A DNA stretch of 28,519 nt from Phaeoceros laevis (lineage: Eukaryota > Anthocerotophyta > Anthocerotopsida > Notothyladales). The notes below the pieces were generated by a model. It ran no database searches, was not told the origin of the DNA, and was given only the letters and a program-made list of their open reading frames with translations. The first letter of the stretch is position 1. Each line of letters begins with the position of its first letter. The stretch lies in assembly GCA_049999765.1 (NCBI GenBank), contig JBNGIQ010007950.1, positions 1 through 28,519 of the forward strand, given 5' to 3'. Positions 28,383 through 28,519 of this stretch are shown piece after piece. Both the position numbers and the translations under genes were made by a program.

Positions 28383-28519
28383 ACTGATTCCATGGCTGAA
28401 CAGCAGGGCATCAAACCTACTATTAAGCATTACACCTGCATGAGTGATCTTCTTGCGCGTGCTGGCCAATTAGATGAGGCAGAGAAGATGCTATTATCAT
28501 GTGAAGGCCAAAGTAATGT
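28383..28519 (+). pseudogene. PPR fragment running off the window end
   Basis: Reads TDSMAEQQGIKP, then HYTCMSDLLARAGQLDEAEK and MLLSCEGQSN at the last bases. It is close to the inverted segment at 23233-23405 and keeps the direct order through gaaggccaaagtaatgt. Sequence before 28383 shows no PPR. It may be a 5'-truncated duplicate or the end of a gene continuing beyond the window. Confidence 0.75.

Noticed and set aside
1-28519. CRISPR array, bacterial operon or prophage
   Set aside because: The tandem repeats have no spacer structure, and the genes are eukaryotic with introns.

Overview
The window looks like nuclear DNA of a land plant, most likely a non-seed plant (fern, lycophyte or similar). 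The evidence is short GT-AG introns (84-205 bases), many pieces of PPR-DYW organelle RNA-editing genes, a nepenthesin-type aspartic protease, a plant F-box protein and two copies of a microbial-type terpene synthase (MTPSL), a class known from non-seed plants. Nothing suggests operons or bacterial genes. I cannot name the species.

Layout. 1-2662 (+): a PDF-motif/PPR protein gene with a near-perfect 306-base tandem repeat, frameshifted near 450 and cut off at its 3' end. 2785-4203 (-): intact F-box protein. 4499-5934 (-): decayed PPR-DYW pieces. 6200-8130 (+): an eight-exon gene that splices cleanly into a 340-residue YeeZ-like NAD(P)-binding protein. 9323-9660 (+): relic of a pogo/Tigger-like transposase. 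9800-11125 (+): decayed PPR-DYW gene. 11668-12785 (+): LRR protein with three frameshifts. 13471-14092 (+): terpene synthase copy with an internal deletion. 15832-17274 (+): intact aspartic protease. 19690-20237 (+): PPR remnant joined to one exon of an adenosine deaminase-like gene (20238-20361). 21149-22219 (+): terpene synthase with both metal-binding motifs, plus a third fragment at 22229-22345. 22635-24045 (+): a second PDF/PPR-DYW gene that has lost its repeat array and carries an internal inversion. 24802-27267 (-): a Crinkler/RHS-type NTPase whose first two exons are those of eIF6. 27862-28167 (+): 3' end of a LINE. 28383-28519 (+): another PPR fragment running off the window.

The most striking feature is a probable chimeric gene on the minus strand. 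The promoter side, start codon and first two exons of translation factor eIF6 splice, in frame, into a Crinkler-type P-loop protein. With the captured adenosine deaminase exon, three terpene synthase copies or pieces and seven PPR loci in different states, the window reads as a hotspot of partial gene duplication and exon shuffling. The genes do not form a pathway. Three look intact (F-box, YeeZ-like, aspartic protease). The terpene synthase may be usable from an internal start. Most of the rest is broken.
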